From: Pardosa pseudoannulata
Taxonomy: Eukaryota; Arthropoda; Arachnida; Araneae; Lycosidae
NCBI GenBank assembly: GCA_032207245.1
Contig: CM063502.1
Coordinates: 140,947,995-141,011,994, forward strand
Length of the DNA stretch: 64,000 nt
Direction: 5' to 3'
Shown: one piece after another, positions 13,625 to 27,931 of the stretch
How the letters are laid out: each line of letters starts with the position of its first letter
Position numbering within the stretch: position 1 is the stretch's first letter
The notes under the pieces: generated by a model
Seen by the model: the letters and a program-made list of their open reading frames with translations, nothing else
Databases searched by the model: none
Told to the model about the DNA's origin: nothing
Made by a program: the position numbers and the translations under genes

Positions 13625-14159
13625 TGAAAATCTTTGGTGCAGATACATACTTTGATCTATCTTTTGAATTTACTGATAATAATAATAAAACTATGATTTA
13701 AATATATTGACGTAACTTAATTTGTCAGTCGGTTATTTTGTTCTTAAGAGTACCTCATTAATTTAAAAATATTCATTTCTTTCTAATAACTTATAACTTT
13801 AAACTCTGAAAATTACATACTTGCGACAGCTAATCCAAAATGAAAGAATTTTTAGAAGTTAATAACAAGCTGATAAATGAATTAGTTTTACTCATTACTA
13901 AGAAACATACATAATCTAAACATTCTATAACATTTATAAAGTTACTATTTATAGTAGTTTTTCAAAACTAAAAGACTAAATTTTTGACTGGTGATACAAT
14001 AGAATAGCCAGTTCATGCATTTAAAAACAAAATTTGGACTGAAACAATAAAATAGAAATCCCATGTAAAAAGTGTAGCTAAAAACATAGATCAATTCCCT
14101 CTCATTCGGATAAATAAAAAGAAATATGAATGATGGCAAATCTAATAGTACAGTATGCT

Positions 14160-14345
14160 TGGTCAATTAGGTAGGGCGCTGCTCTCCGGTACCGGAATGT
14201 ATGGGTTTGAATCCCACTACTGGCATGGATGTTAATAGCCATTTATAATTATCTTTATGACTTAGTTTCCCGTCAGAATTAGCCCTCGTGTAGCAAAAGA
14301 ATGGGACCGTAGCGATCCAAAACAACGGACCATTTATGCTTTAAT
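14160..14345 (+). mobile_element. tRNA-derived SINE, copy 1
   Basis: The head is tRNA-like, with an A-box-like stretch near GTCAATTAGGTAG and a B box GGTTTGAATCC at 14204-14214 (RNA polymerase III promoter). The body has a TGGCATGGATGTTAATAGCC block and ends near GACCGTAGCGATCCAAA. The same structure recurs at 36527-36735 (minus), 52785-52970 and 56487-56668. It carries no protein and would need a LINE partner to move. It could be mistaken for a tRNA pseudogene, but the shared non-tRNA body argues for a SINE. Confidence 0.75.
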
Positions 14346-14914
14346 TTAAATATGTGATGAGAAAGATCCACTATCATTTGGTGACCTTCAAGAGATTACT
14401 AAAAATTGTTCAATTAAATCTTTATATTTTGGCATCATTAAAAATATTCCACTGATTTTTTATATAATTTGTTGTATGTTGTATGCTATGTAATTATGTA
14501 AATTTAAAATATCTTTCTATTAGTAAAAATACTTATGTATAATCAAATATTGATTATTTCATATTCTGTTTGCACGGTGTTATAATTTCTGTGGTTTGAC
14601 AAGTTTCATAAAAATAATATTAGATTGGGTAAAAAACCCTTCATGTTATATGCAAAGAATACTGAAGAATTCTTTTGTTCTTCTCTCTTCTCCCCATAAA
14701 ATGTTTAAAAGGAATTCTGTGTTGCATTAAATTTATAAGCCTTCTATCAATTGAACACTAAACTTATGATTACCAAGTAAATTACACCCTTATATCCTTG
14801 TAAAAGCTAAGACTTTTTTTAAGCCAGTGCTAAAATATATAGATAATATTTTCCATAACAGTGACATTTTTTACATAATTAAAACTTTATGTTTTGTCAT
14901 TATAAAAGAAAATA

Positions 14915-15745
<831 letters not shown>

Positions 15746-16165
15746 TATGACTATTCTAAGCCTATCTATACAAAGAATGCATCTCAATGTCACCATAAAA
15801 ATGCACCCCAATGTCAGGCAAGTTGCACCGGATAAGTGTCTACGTGTGTGTATTCTTTGTTTACACACTGCACGGAAGAAGGAGTTGGGTGGGTTCTCTC
15901 AGCCCATGACCCATACACCTCCGGCACGAAGTAAAAAAAGCCTTTTCTTTAGAATAGATAAACTTTCTCCTGATGATTTCCCTGGTCTTTTGCAGGGGAC
16001 CAAAGAAACCAGTTTTTAGTGTTCCGTTCATTTCCTGGAAAATGAGAGCCCCAGATGAGAGCCATGTTCAAAAGTAATGAATATATTGGATCAAAAAGAA
16101 AGCAAATGGTAATAGGCCCATGCCATGCTGTTATGCAAAGATGTGGCTGCATTAGACGGCACTAA
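15746..16165. other. GC-enriched island, unidentified
   Basis: Markedly less AT-rich than its surroundings. Both strands are open for 67-90 codons (plus 15747-16019; minus 16152-15949). The minus strand reads MQPHLCITAWHGPITICFLF, protein-like but not recognised. It contains a near-palindromic CCTGGTCTTTTGCAGGGGACCA segment at about 15980-16001. It is probably a fragment of an inserted repeat within the expanded gypsy region; the family is unknown. Confidence 0.3.
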
Positions 16166-17800
16166 GGAGACCCAACACTTAAATATAAAAAAAATAGGGA
16201 ATTTCAAAGAATTACATGATACTGAAATTCACCATATGGCTTTGAAAGGGAAATAGAATAGTTTGAGAACTGGTTCATAATTAGACATGATGCAAGTATC
16301 TTTTTTAGCATGCATAAAACAATCTTTACTGCATTTATTAAATTAAAACTGTATCTGTATATTACAACAGAAATTGTTTGGGCATATTCATTGTCTATAT
16401 AATAATAATAATAAAAATCTTTAGGTTTAAAATTATCTCTTTCAAAAAGCATTATATAACGTTGTGCTTTAATTATACATAGTTTCTGACAAATCCTCTA
16501 TATTCAAACTATAAAAAAATTATTAACGAACAATTATACTGTATAAGTTGAAGTAACTAATAAAGTAACTTAACGTTGACGTAACTTTACTGACGTAAAG
16601 TTACAAAAGGTTGTCATTGTATGCACCATAGGAAATTTTATCATTGTGTATCGACGAAACGAAGTTTTCAGGGTTAGAAATTTATTCAGTTACTAAATTA
16701 AATTTCTCTTTTAAATTTTATCTATTTGAAAACTGTATTTTTAAACATTTGACATATATTAATATAATATATTCCTGTTATGCAAAAATCCAATACTTCC
16801 CCATTAAATTATACAATTTAAATTAAATGTAAAAACCTCAAGACTTGAATAAGAATTAAACTATTTTTGGGAGATTTCATATCCCGAATGAACGAATATT
16901 TAAAATATTATTCTTAGTATGTATAAATATAATTCTATTATTTTGTCTTAGATAAACTTATAAATATTTTATCAACTGTTTCAACTCAAATTAAGACAAT
17001 TAACAACAAACCAGGCTATATGGCAGCAGTAACAGGATAACACTTGTTTAGAAATATATTTGTTACTTTTTAATTCTATTATATAACTAATAATCATTCG
17101 CTATAGATTAAAATATTTTTTTTTCCATTCCTAAAGGTATATTTTAAAATTAGTATAAAAATTTCTTTTTTTTTTTAATATATTTTGTCACAAAGTAGTT
17201 ATTCTATTTTTTTTTCCTAATTATTTTACACGTTGTATTAAGTCGAAATATTGGAAATCAAGGAATATATGAAAAGATCAAATGCCAATTATCTAACACT
17301 CGTGTAAATAAATAAATGGCCACCTTCGATATTTATTTTATTTTTGAAAATTTTCATAATATATTTCCAAAAATCTTTGTAGTAAAGAACTTTTTTCTTT
17401 CATATACACACAACAGAAAAAATAAATTAATAAAACTAGACGACTAGTTAAAAAGAGAAACAGAACTGTAAACTATTTAGAAGATAGTAATTCATCCATG
17501 TTCATAAAATAAGTTAAAGCTACGTTTGATATTTTAAAAATGTTTCTCATTAATATAAAATCATAATTGAAAGCAGATATAATATAAAATGTTAGTCTAA
17601 AAAAGTAATGGAAAAAAAAACCTGGAAGATTTGATAATTCTGTTAGTATGGAAATTATTTTGTCAGGAGAAATTCTCGTTTTTAAAAGTTTAAATAATAT
17701 TTATGATAAAAAAGCAGCTCTTAAAACGATAAATATTTTAATATGTTAACAACATATTTTTATATACACACATTTTTCAAAACGTAATATTCTTAAGTAT
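16166..17800. other. AT-rich non-coding stretch
   Basis: No gene is seen. A short hairpin lies at 16581-16604 (arms GTAACTTTAC and GTAAAGTTAC, 4-base loop). Several poly-T runs occur near 17165-17215. Confidence 0.55.
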
Positions 17801-17829
17801 AAATTTGGACAATTCTTTTACTATACAAA

Positions 17830-17985
17830 AAAATGCGATCAGGGCCGGAACTTGGTCCTTTGGAGTCCTTGACAAAAAAAGTAGGATGCACTCTAGTCCA
17901 GAAATGCACCAATTGCCTTCTTCTTTACAACCGCAGCACCTCCCCGGTGTCAATCAAAGAAATTTGCAAGGGGGAAGGAAGAAAG
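17830..17985 (+). other. GC-enriched segment of uncertain origin upstream of integrase
   Basis: It begins around GCGATCAGGGCCGGAAC and runs into the 45-bp minisatellite. It is open on the plus strand from 17833 to 18216, but the repeat periods (45 then 43) do not preserve the frame, so coding is unlikely. It may be gypsy-derived or a separate insertion. Confidence 0.3.
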
Positions 17986-18105
17986 AAAAAAAGCCGGCTC
18001 AGCCGCTTTAAGAGCGTTTTCGTGAACGGAGAAAAAGCCGGCTCAGCCGCTTTAAGCACGGTTTCAGAGATAGGGAAAAATCCGGCTCAGACGCTTATAG
18101 GGTTA
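17986..18105 (+). repeat. three-copy ~45-bp minisatellite
   Basis: The core GCCGGCTCAGCCGCTTTAAG is at 17993-18012 and exactly again at 18038-18057, with a diverged third copy TCCGGCTCAGACGCTTATAG at 18081-18100. Each core is preceded by a purine run (GAAAAA). The spacers differ (AGCGTTTTCGTGAACGGA versus CACGGTTTCAGAGATAGG). Confidence 0.93.
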
Positions 18106-18149
18106 AAGAAGAGAAGAAAATTTTTTTCTAAGATGGAAAGAAAGGGTTT

Positions 18150-18932
18150 TTCAACTTTATGGACTAGTTTACAAGTTTACAAAATATCTCATCTCAAAGA
18201 AATAATACAGAAATAAAAGATACTTCTGAAACATGAGGCGCCGGGAGATACCATCAGCAATTGAAGACAAGTTTTCCAATCAAGAAATATTTCAGGTATC
18301 ATCTAGCTGTGTAACATTAGTCATCTAATGTCGACACCTATCATATCCAAACTAATAGATTTTAAGAACGCTTCAACAAAATATTAGGTGGCATGTTATC
18401 TAGGCTTGTAACTTGACAAGATATTGAGTTCGGAACCTCTATTTGCAACACTGCTAATGAAGGACTAACTACATTCATACCATTTTATTTACTCCGTGGC
18501 TGAGGAGTCGAATCACCGTTCGGCACTTTTTTTCTACAACCCTGATGTGAAGAGCTGTTATATCAAATATCTTATCATAAAAGCCAAGGACGGTCAGTTA
18601 TGCAAACTACGAACGTTAAAGACATACGAAAAGGACCACAGGCGTTATAATTTTAAGTACAACCCTGTTGGAAAATGAGTCTGTCTGAGAAAGAGTTTTT
18701 CTTAAATATATCCCGGTTCATACGGAATACGAAAATTATCTGAAGAAACTTACGAGGTACAAGATTATGAACCTACATCAAGACACTGGAAAACGAAAGA
18801 TGTATTCCATATGTATAGAATGAAACCCTTTTACTACCCTAAACTACAACCACATCATCCAGGTGGTGACTCTTCAATATGTAAAGTTGGGCGGTATGAC
18901 GATAATACGCCTATTACCAGTCGAAAAAAGTA
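18150..18932 (+). pseudogene. gypsy integrase core and C-terminal domain
   Basis: This is the end of the pol polyprotein, the nuclease that inserts retroelement DNA into the chromosome. In the core, LKHEAPGDTISN and VFQSRNIS (18229-18290) match the LxRHGxPxxIxSDRGxxFxS block; the catalytic Asp is Asn (codon 18259-18261) and a stop follows. ERFNKILGGMLS (around 18365-18405) matches the block bearing the catalytic Glu. Then come a stretch matching the FxxLYGRE region (near 18480), KTYEKDHRRYN and LSEKEFFLNISRF-like readings. The last ~66 codons (18733-18930) are uninterrupted: KLSEETYEVQDYEPTSRHWK and DVFHMYRMKPFY fit the SH3-like tail of arthropod gypsy integrases, ending at TAA 18931. At least three frame changes occur upstream. 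Confidence 0.82.
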
Positions 18933-19008
18933 ATTCACTGGACCATATGCATGTTCAAGATCCAAAGTTTCAAATTCGGCAAACTAGGACCAGCAAGACT
19001 GTGTTCTT

Positions 19009-19020
19009 CCAAGGAGGGAG
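19009..19020 (+). promoter_or_regulatory. polypurine tract (plus-strand primer)
   Basis: CCAAGGAGGGAG directly precedes the 3' LTR and follows the pol stop by about 80 bases, as expected for the polypurine tract that primes plus-strand DNA in LTR retrotransposons. Confidence 0.55.
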
Positions 19021-19320
19021 TTATGACGATTGAAATCTTTTACCAGACTTCCGAGCCAGACATTGCCGGCTAAAATTTGCGCATAAGCTCAGCGGTAATA
19101 TTAAATTATTCTGTTGATTCTAGAAGTTAGTAAAGTTAGTAAAGCTTCCGCTTACTGAAACGGTGTTCCCGAATATGGTATAAAATAGCAAATAGCTCAG
19201 TTTGTTGGTTAATTCTGTCTGTCAAGAGATGAGCGTTCAATAAGGGTTTCCCTTTCAGGCTTTTAGAATGTCCTTATCATTCCAGACCTATATACTCTAC
19301 AATATTTTGCACATCCAATG
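19021..19320 (+). repeat. gypsy 3' LTR, degraded
   Basis: It begins around TTATGACGATTG after the polypurine tract. It contains CGGTGTTCCCGAATATGG, GGTATAAAATAGC (TATA-like, about 19178) and GCTCAGTTTGTTGGTT, which align with the 5' LTR at 8950-9245. There is a short internal duplication AGTTAGTAAAGTTAGTAAAG at about 19126-19145. The right edge is uncertain. Confidence 0.65.
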
Positions 19321-19960
<640 letters not shown>

Positions 19961-21035
19961 ATAAACATTTTGGTCGACTAGAAACATAATAGACATTTTT
20001 TGTATACGCAATTATTTATTATTAAGTGTGACAGTCTAGGTTTTAACATAATTAAAAGGACGTGTTTTACCTTTTCTGAAAGTTTTTCTCCTTAATATCT
20101 CCCAAAGTAATTTTTCTTTCATTATTCACCGATTTCCTTTCTGCATAAGGATAATGCGTGTAAAACTAAAAATTAAGCAAATAAATAATTCTTTAAATAT
20201 GAAGAAAAACTACTTTTCCTACACTATTGTTAAAAGTTTACAGTTAACGACTACACATGATTTATTTGGTTGTACCTTATATAAATACCTTATAGATTTT
20301 ATTGCTTAAGTAAAATGACAAGAAATAAATGATTAAATAGTCAGTTTATTGAATTCGTTTGTTGTCTAACTGAAACTAACAATTAAATTCCAATTTTCAT
20401 AAAGAACAGCAATATTTTTTGATTGTACAAAAATTTTACTTTTATCTTTAAAAAAATTAATGTATATGAAATAACTGTTTCTAAACTAAACTGATCGTAA
20501 TAATTTCAATTTAACTTTCTAAATATAATTTTTATTTTGCCGAAAATAATTTAGGGATATGTTTAAAATAATTATTTGTTACAGAGCTATTTTTTAATTA
20601 TGTCATCAACTTATTGTATATAATTTATTTATTTAGATGAATATTATTAGAATCGTTCAATAACACACTGATAAATATATATATTTAAATATTTTTTCTC
20701 GTTTTTTGAAGAACTCTGCAATAAGTATATATACTTCTAAGATTACTTCCAATTATTTTTACAGAGAATATATTTTAAACAGTTGCATATTGTTTGTTCT
20801 TTCCTTTAAATATTTTATTATTCAATAAAAATATTTTTTTTTATTCTGGAACAAAAGTTGAATATATGAGATTAAAAAATCATATTTAAGACTACAATAT
20901 ATTTTATGATTATTTACTCTTCTTTAAAAGCTTTAAACTCACCTATATTTTATTTTTCTATACTAGCTATAAATATTTTTTGATTTAATATATGTTATCA
21001 AAATTGTTTAATTTAGAAATTGTATAAATGAGATA
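19961..21035. other. AT-rich non-coding stretch
   Basis: No gene or repeat structure was recognised. Confidence 0.55.
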
Positions 21036-23765
<2,730 letters not shown>

Positions 23766-23840
23766 AGTGAATGATTTCAAGAAGGAAGGGATTATACTAA
23801 TCTCAATAGGTTAGAAATTCTTGCTTTTTAATAAAAAACC

Positions 23841-23982
23841 TTTTGCGTGGGATTAAAATGGGAATCTAAACCATTCTTGAAACAATTATATACACAAAGT
23901 TTCATCAAAATCAGTCCAGCCGTTTAAGAGAAGTTCTATTTCAAACACACGGACAGAAAAATTTTATATATAAAGAGATGTT
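23841..23982 (+). mobile_element. RTE-like LINE (or dependent SINE) 3' end fragment
   Basis: AAAGTTTCATCAAAATCAGT, then CCAGCCGTTTAAGAGAAGTT and CACACGGACAGAAAAATTTT, ending in TATATATAAAGAGATG. This pattern (fTTCATCAAAATCGGTCCAGCCGTTT... acagaaTTTTATATATA) is the well-known 3' untranslated end of RTE-clade retrotransposons in arthropods. No coding part is present, as is usual for 5'-truncated insertions. Confidence 0.6.
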
Positions 23983-23989
23983 TAGATAT

Positions 23990-26460
23990 TACGTGAGTTA
24001 CTTACGAATGCTCTGTTTTCAGTAGTTTGTAAATCAATCTTAATAGAGGAATGCTACTAGATTGAATGAAGTGGTTTTTTTAAATTTAAATCTAAATTTT
24101 TTAATATACTTATGCCATTTATGCCATAACATAAACTGTAATGGCGTATCCAATAAGTTAATTTTAAATTTATAACATTTATATTTTATGTGTAAGTCTT
24201 GTAAATCTTCATATTTTAAATAATCCTTTAAATACCTATTATTTTAAAGGATAATGTTAATTATGGTTCTTTCTAGGTTATATTATAGACACATCTTAAC
24301 AGAGAATGATGATCCTCATTATTAATCCCTTGGTGCAAGAAGTAAACTTATGGAAAAAATCTAATATTTCTTTAGTTCTTTTTGCTATTTATCAAGGGGA
24401 GTAAATTTTTCTTCGTTGTACTTATCGTATACAATTTGATAAAATGGCCATTTTTAGGGTAAGACAAATACTGGAGATATATATTTTTGTAATATCGTTT
24501 CATGGAACTGGGGTGTTTTCTCATATTTATTTCATTTTGCAATAGCAGGTGCTCTTTTTGTGTTCCTTATTAATAATAAATATTTTACAAAAGTTATTTT
24601 GCCATTTCTGACATTAATGCATTTTTTCCAGAGCTTGAAAACTTTAATTTTACGAGGAAAATCATATTTGTTAGATGGAAAAATTATAAAATATGTCAAA
24701 AATACAAATTTACTATATTTGTGAATTATGTGGCAATCATAAATTGGAAATAGAGAAAAAATCGTTTCTGTAGTGCAAATAAGCTATGAAATCATTGTTT
24801 TGCCTCAAGTCGTGGGGAATTCTATTTTTGAATTTGATAATCAGATAAACATTTTATGCACACAGAACAATTTAATTGGTTGTACTAATAATAGATAGCA
24901 TCATAGAAACGTACTAGAGGCTCAAGAAATAAGTGGCTTCCACAGAACTGCTGTTCCAATAATTGAACACGAGACATACATTGGTTACCTGCCTACATAA
25001 AATTCTGATTGTTAGTTTATAGAGAATGATTTTTAAATGCAAAAATCTTAGGTGATGCTTTATCATTCACAGTAGTTTTATTTATTTTGTCTCCTTTCAT
25101 AGCGTTCTTTCATAACTATTTCACGAGGAAATATGTAGTTTTTGTTGATAATGAACATTTATATGTACTCATTTTATTATTATTAAAAACAAATTAGTAA
25201 GTATTATTTTGAACTAAAGATTATATTTTTGCTTAAGATCAAGCAAATATAGATTAAGATTTTATTCTTAAAACTGTAAATATTTCTGTTCTTGTTACCG
25301 AGATAAATTTCTGAGCATCATTAGAAAAAAGAATTAATATTTGGATGTAATGAGATTATTGAATACAAATGACAAGTCTCTTTTTTTTATCGCAATTTAC
25401 TTTAAAACTATCTTTACGGTTACTAATATGTGAGCATTATAAAGTTATAAAAGAGGACATTGTTTAAATTATGCAAAAGGGAAAGTACTGTTTAACTTAT
25501 AATGCTTACAGATATTTTTCCAGTTTTGGGGAGTTTTTCACACTGGGCTTTGAAAGTGTGCCTTCGGTTTTATTGCTTCGTTAAACTCAAGGCATCCTAA
25601 AACACTGTAGAGAAATCAAGTATGCATTTCGCAGAAACGTGACATTTATATATGTAATGAGGTTCATGTACTTTTCCCCAGATTCTAAAGCCTTATCCAT
25701 CTTTTCACTGTTTGTTTTTCTCGGATGCATGGAAAAGGCGTTACTCTGTAAAGTTTCTAAAAATGTGCAATGAATACGTAATTTTGGTCTGTTTTTGAAA
25801 ATCTTCTTATGGGCATTTTAAAGCTTAGAATAGGTTTATTTATAAAATATTAAGTAAAGGTGTGTGTGAAAGTATAAATATTATGTATACTAATAAATGT
25901 ATGGCTCGTTATTAATAATGTGGATTTACTTATAGGTAATTTCTGAATAGGTTTAGGTAAACAAGGATACAAGCTCAGCACAGTTTCGTACACATAACTT
26001 ACATATTTATAAAAAAATAAATAAACCAACACTTATGAATCTCTTACATACAATTTCATAGTTTTTTTTATATTAATTTTTAAGAGAAATGGGTAAAGAG
26101 TTTTAAGAAAACATGTCTTTTTTTTTACAAAAAATTAATGTAAGGGCAAGTAGAAATGTTCATTTGAAATATTTTGCATTTAATAAAAACTATTTTACGA
26201 GTTATTTTTCTAGTTTGTATTATTTTTTTTACTAATAAGTTTAGTTGAATGTAGAGTTTAATCTTTTCTAAATGCATAAACTACAGATTAAAAATTCTAA
26301 TATATTTTGTTACATTTATATTACATTTTACTTTCTGGAGAAATGTTATGGTTTTTAGCTTTTTATTATAATTTTGCTCAATTTTGTACAAAGGAAAAGT
26401 TTTAAAGTATATTTTCTCGGCTTTCTTTTGTAGTATTTAACAGAGTTAAAAGTCACAACC
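23990..26460. other. AT-rich non-coding stretch
   Basis: No gene was recognised. A slightly less AT-rich patch at 25540-25790 has no identifiable content. Confidence 0.55.
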
Positions 26461-26768
26461 TAATACAGTAGAACCTCGATGTAACGACCCCCTGTGGGAC
26501 CAACATCATATGGTCGTTGTAACGAATTGAAAAAAAAATAAAATAAATTGAGCATTGAAATGATGATACAGTACATACCCAGAGAATACTTCGAATTATT
26601 TGTATTTCCATTACTGAATTTTTGAAAAAAGGCTTTGATTGACGCCTGTTTCTAGTTCATTTGGGAATTTTTCATTATCACTGATTCCATATCCTTGAGA
26701 TTTTGAAGATCTTCAGAATTAAATTGTCCTTCAAAATATTGACGCAAGGCATTGATTGCACTGAATGC

Positions 26769-26999
26769 TTATTTTTCATTCACTTTTTCAAAAGCTTGGA
26801 CGATTTCTTCTCTGTCGTCGGAATCGCAGATTCCTTCATTTCTAGTAATACGGGCAATAAAATCGTCCTCATTCAAATTTACTTCACAGGACTGTAAAGT
26901 TTCGTCTACCGCAACAAACTCATCTAAAGATAATTGAAGATCCGGAAATCTGACACTGAGGAGCTGGGTCATTTCATTAGTGCCTGGAGTGTCATCTAC
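26769..26999 (-). pseudogene. Tigger/jerky-like transposase C-terminal remnant
   Basis: The minus-strand frame from 26972 reads LLSVRFPDLQLSLDEFVAVD and then ETLQSCEVNLNEDDFIARIT, with a run of acidic residues and a stop near 26769. The LxEFVxVDxxV followed by an acidic xxDDxIxxxV segment resembles the acidic C-terminus of Tigger/pogo transposases, after the catalytic domain. Its position beside the left TIR and its inward orientation fit. The CENP-B-like DNA-binding domain and DDE residues are not present. It is not a host gene, because it lies between matched TIRs. Confidence 0.65.
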
Positions 27000-27100
27000 C
27001 TAGGACATCAATGTCGTACTTGACGAAAGGGTCCCTTTAAGCAGATACAAAGAGAGGAGTACAGGTTTCTTGAAGCTGCACCACAGTACAATAATTTTAA

Positions 27101-27734
27101 CCCTCCGAGTGGAACACACCGACTAAAAAAAGTCTCCAAAAATACGCTAAAGTTTAATTGTGTCAATGGACAAAGCGTTCTATGATTTTTTTACTTCACC
27201 CGTTGCCAACTAGAATGGAATACAGGAAACCCACCCTCGATATTGTCCCTTTACTTCCGGTTATAAATAGGTATATAAATAGTTATTATAGATTGTTAAT
27301 TTGTAATACATATAAAGTTCGCAAGTCTCGAAGATCATCCCATAAGAAATAATGGATTTTCAAAGTACAAATAAAAATATTCTTTAAGAGAATTATTTAT
27401 ATTTCTTTACGAAGTCATCCAAGCTATTTAAGTGGTGCAATTAGAGATACATCTGTTACCGCAAACGAAATACTTCGAAATAGATATTTACAAAGCCATG
27501 AAAAGCTATCAGCGTCTTTGTGCCTCAGGGAGTAGGGGTGCATCCCTCAATAAATGTCAATCAAAGAGGGATGCAGTTTCTAAACAATCGACCTGAACCT
27601 CCTACCTCAAACACTGGCAGAAATGTACATTACATCCATTTCGGAACGTTTTTGGAGGTCGAAAATTGTACGTCTAAACAGCTTTGAAGACATCATTGGT
27701 TTAGCGGAATTGTACGTGCGAACCGCTTAGAGGG
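27101..27734. mobile_element. piggyBac-like non-autonomous element nested in the Tigger copy
   Basis: TTAA flanks both sides (27097-27100 and 27735-27738). The ends are CCCTCCGAGTGGAACACACC and, inverted, CCCTCTAAGCGGTTCGCACG: imperfect inverted repeats of about 20-25 bp beginning CCCT, the signature of piggyBac superfamily ends at TTAA targets. The 634-bp interior has no transposase. It contains a repeated GGATGCA / GCATCCCTC inverted motif near 27540-27575. Because it interrupts the Tigger element, it is the younger insertion. Confidence 0.75.
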
Positions 27735-27931
27735 TTAAAAAGCCCACTTGCTCACGAGTTCTGCGGTCTAAAATTGGCTGTCGCTCTAAAGAAAAATAAT
27801 GCGATTCTGGTCGTTGTAATGATTCAAAATTAACATTATTTCTATGGTAAAATAATTGGGACTTTTTAAGATGGTCGTTCTAACGAAGGGGTCGTTGTAT
27901 CGTGGGGTCGTTAAAAAGAGGTTCTACTGTA

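Larger units (their letters stand above)
11921..14158. other. AT-rich non-coding stretch
   Basis: No gene is seen. It contains a degenerate TATAAATAATATATAAAATATT low-complexity patch at 12585-12665, a G10-like homopolymer near 13171, and an (AAT)n microsatellite at 13597-13624. It lies inside the inferred gypsy expansion. Confidence 0.6.
26466..27929 (-). mobile_element. pogo/Tigger-type DNA transposon (non-autonomous now), with nested insertion
   Basis: The termini are CAGTAGAACCTCGATGTAAC at 26466 and the inverted match (GTTAAAAAGAGGTTCTACTG) ending at 27929. TA flanks both ends (26464-26465 and 27930-27931), the pogo/Tigger target duplication. Subterminal GGTCGTTGTAACGA / GGTCGTTGTATCG motifs repeat at both ends. 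A C-terminal transposase remnant lies on the minus strand at the left. A 634-bp TTAA-flanked element is inserted inside at 27101-27734, leaving about 830 bp of Tigger sequence, so most of the transposase is deleted. Confidence 0.85.
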
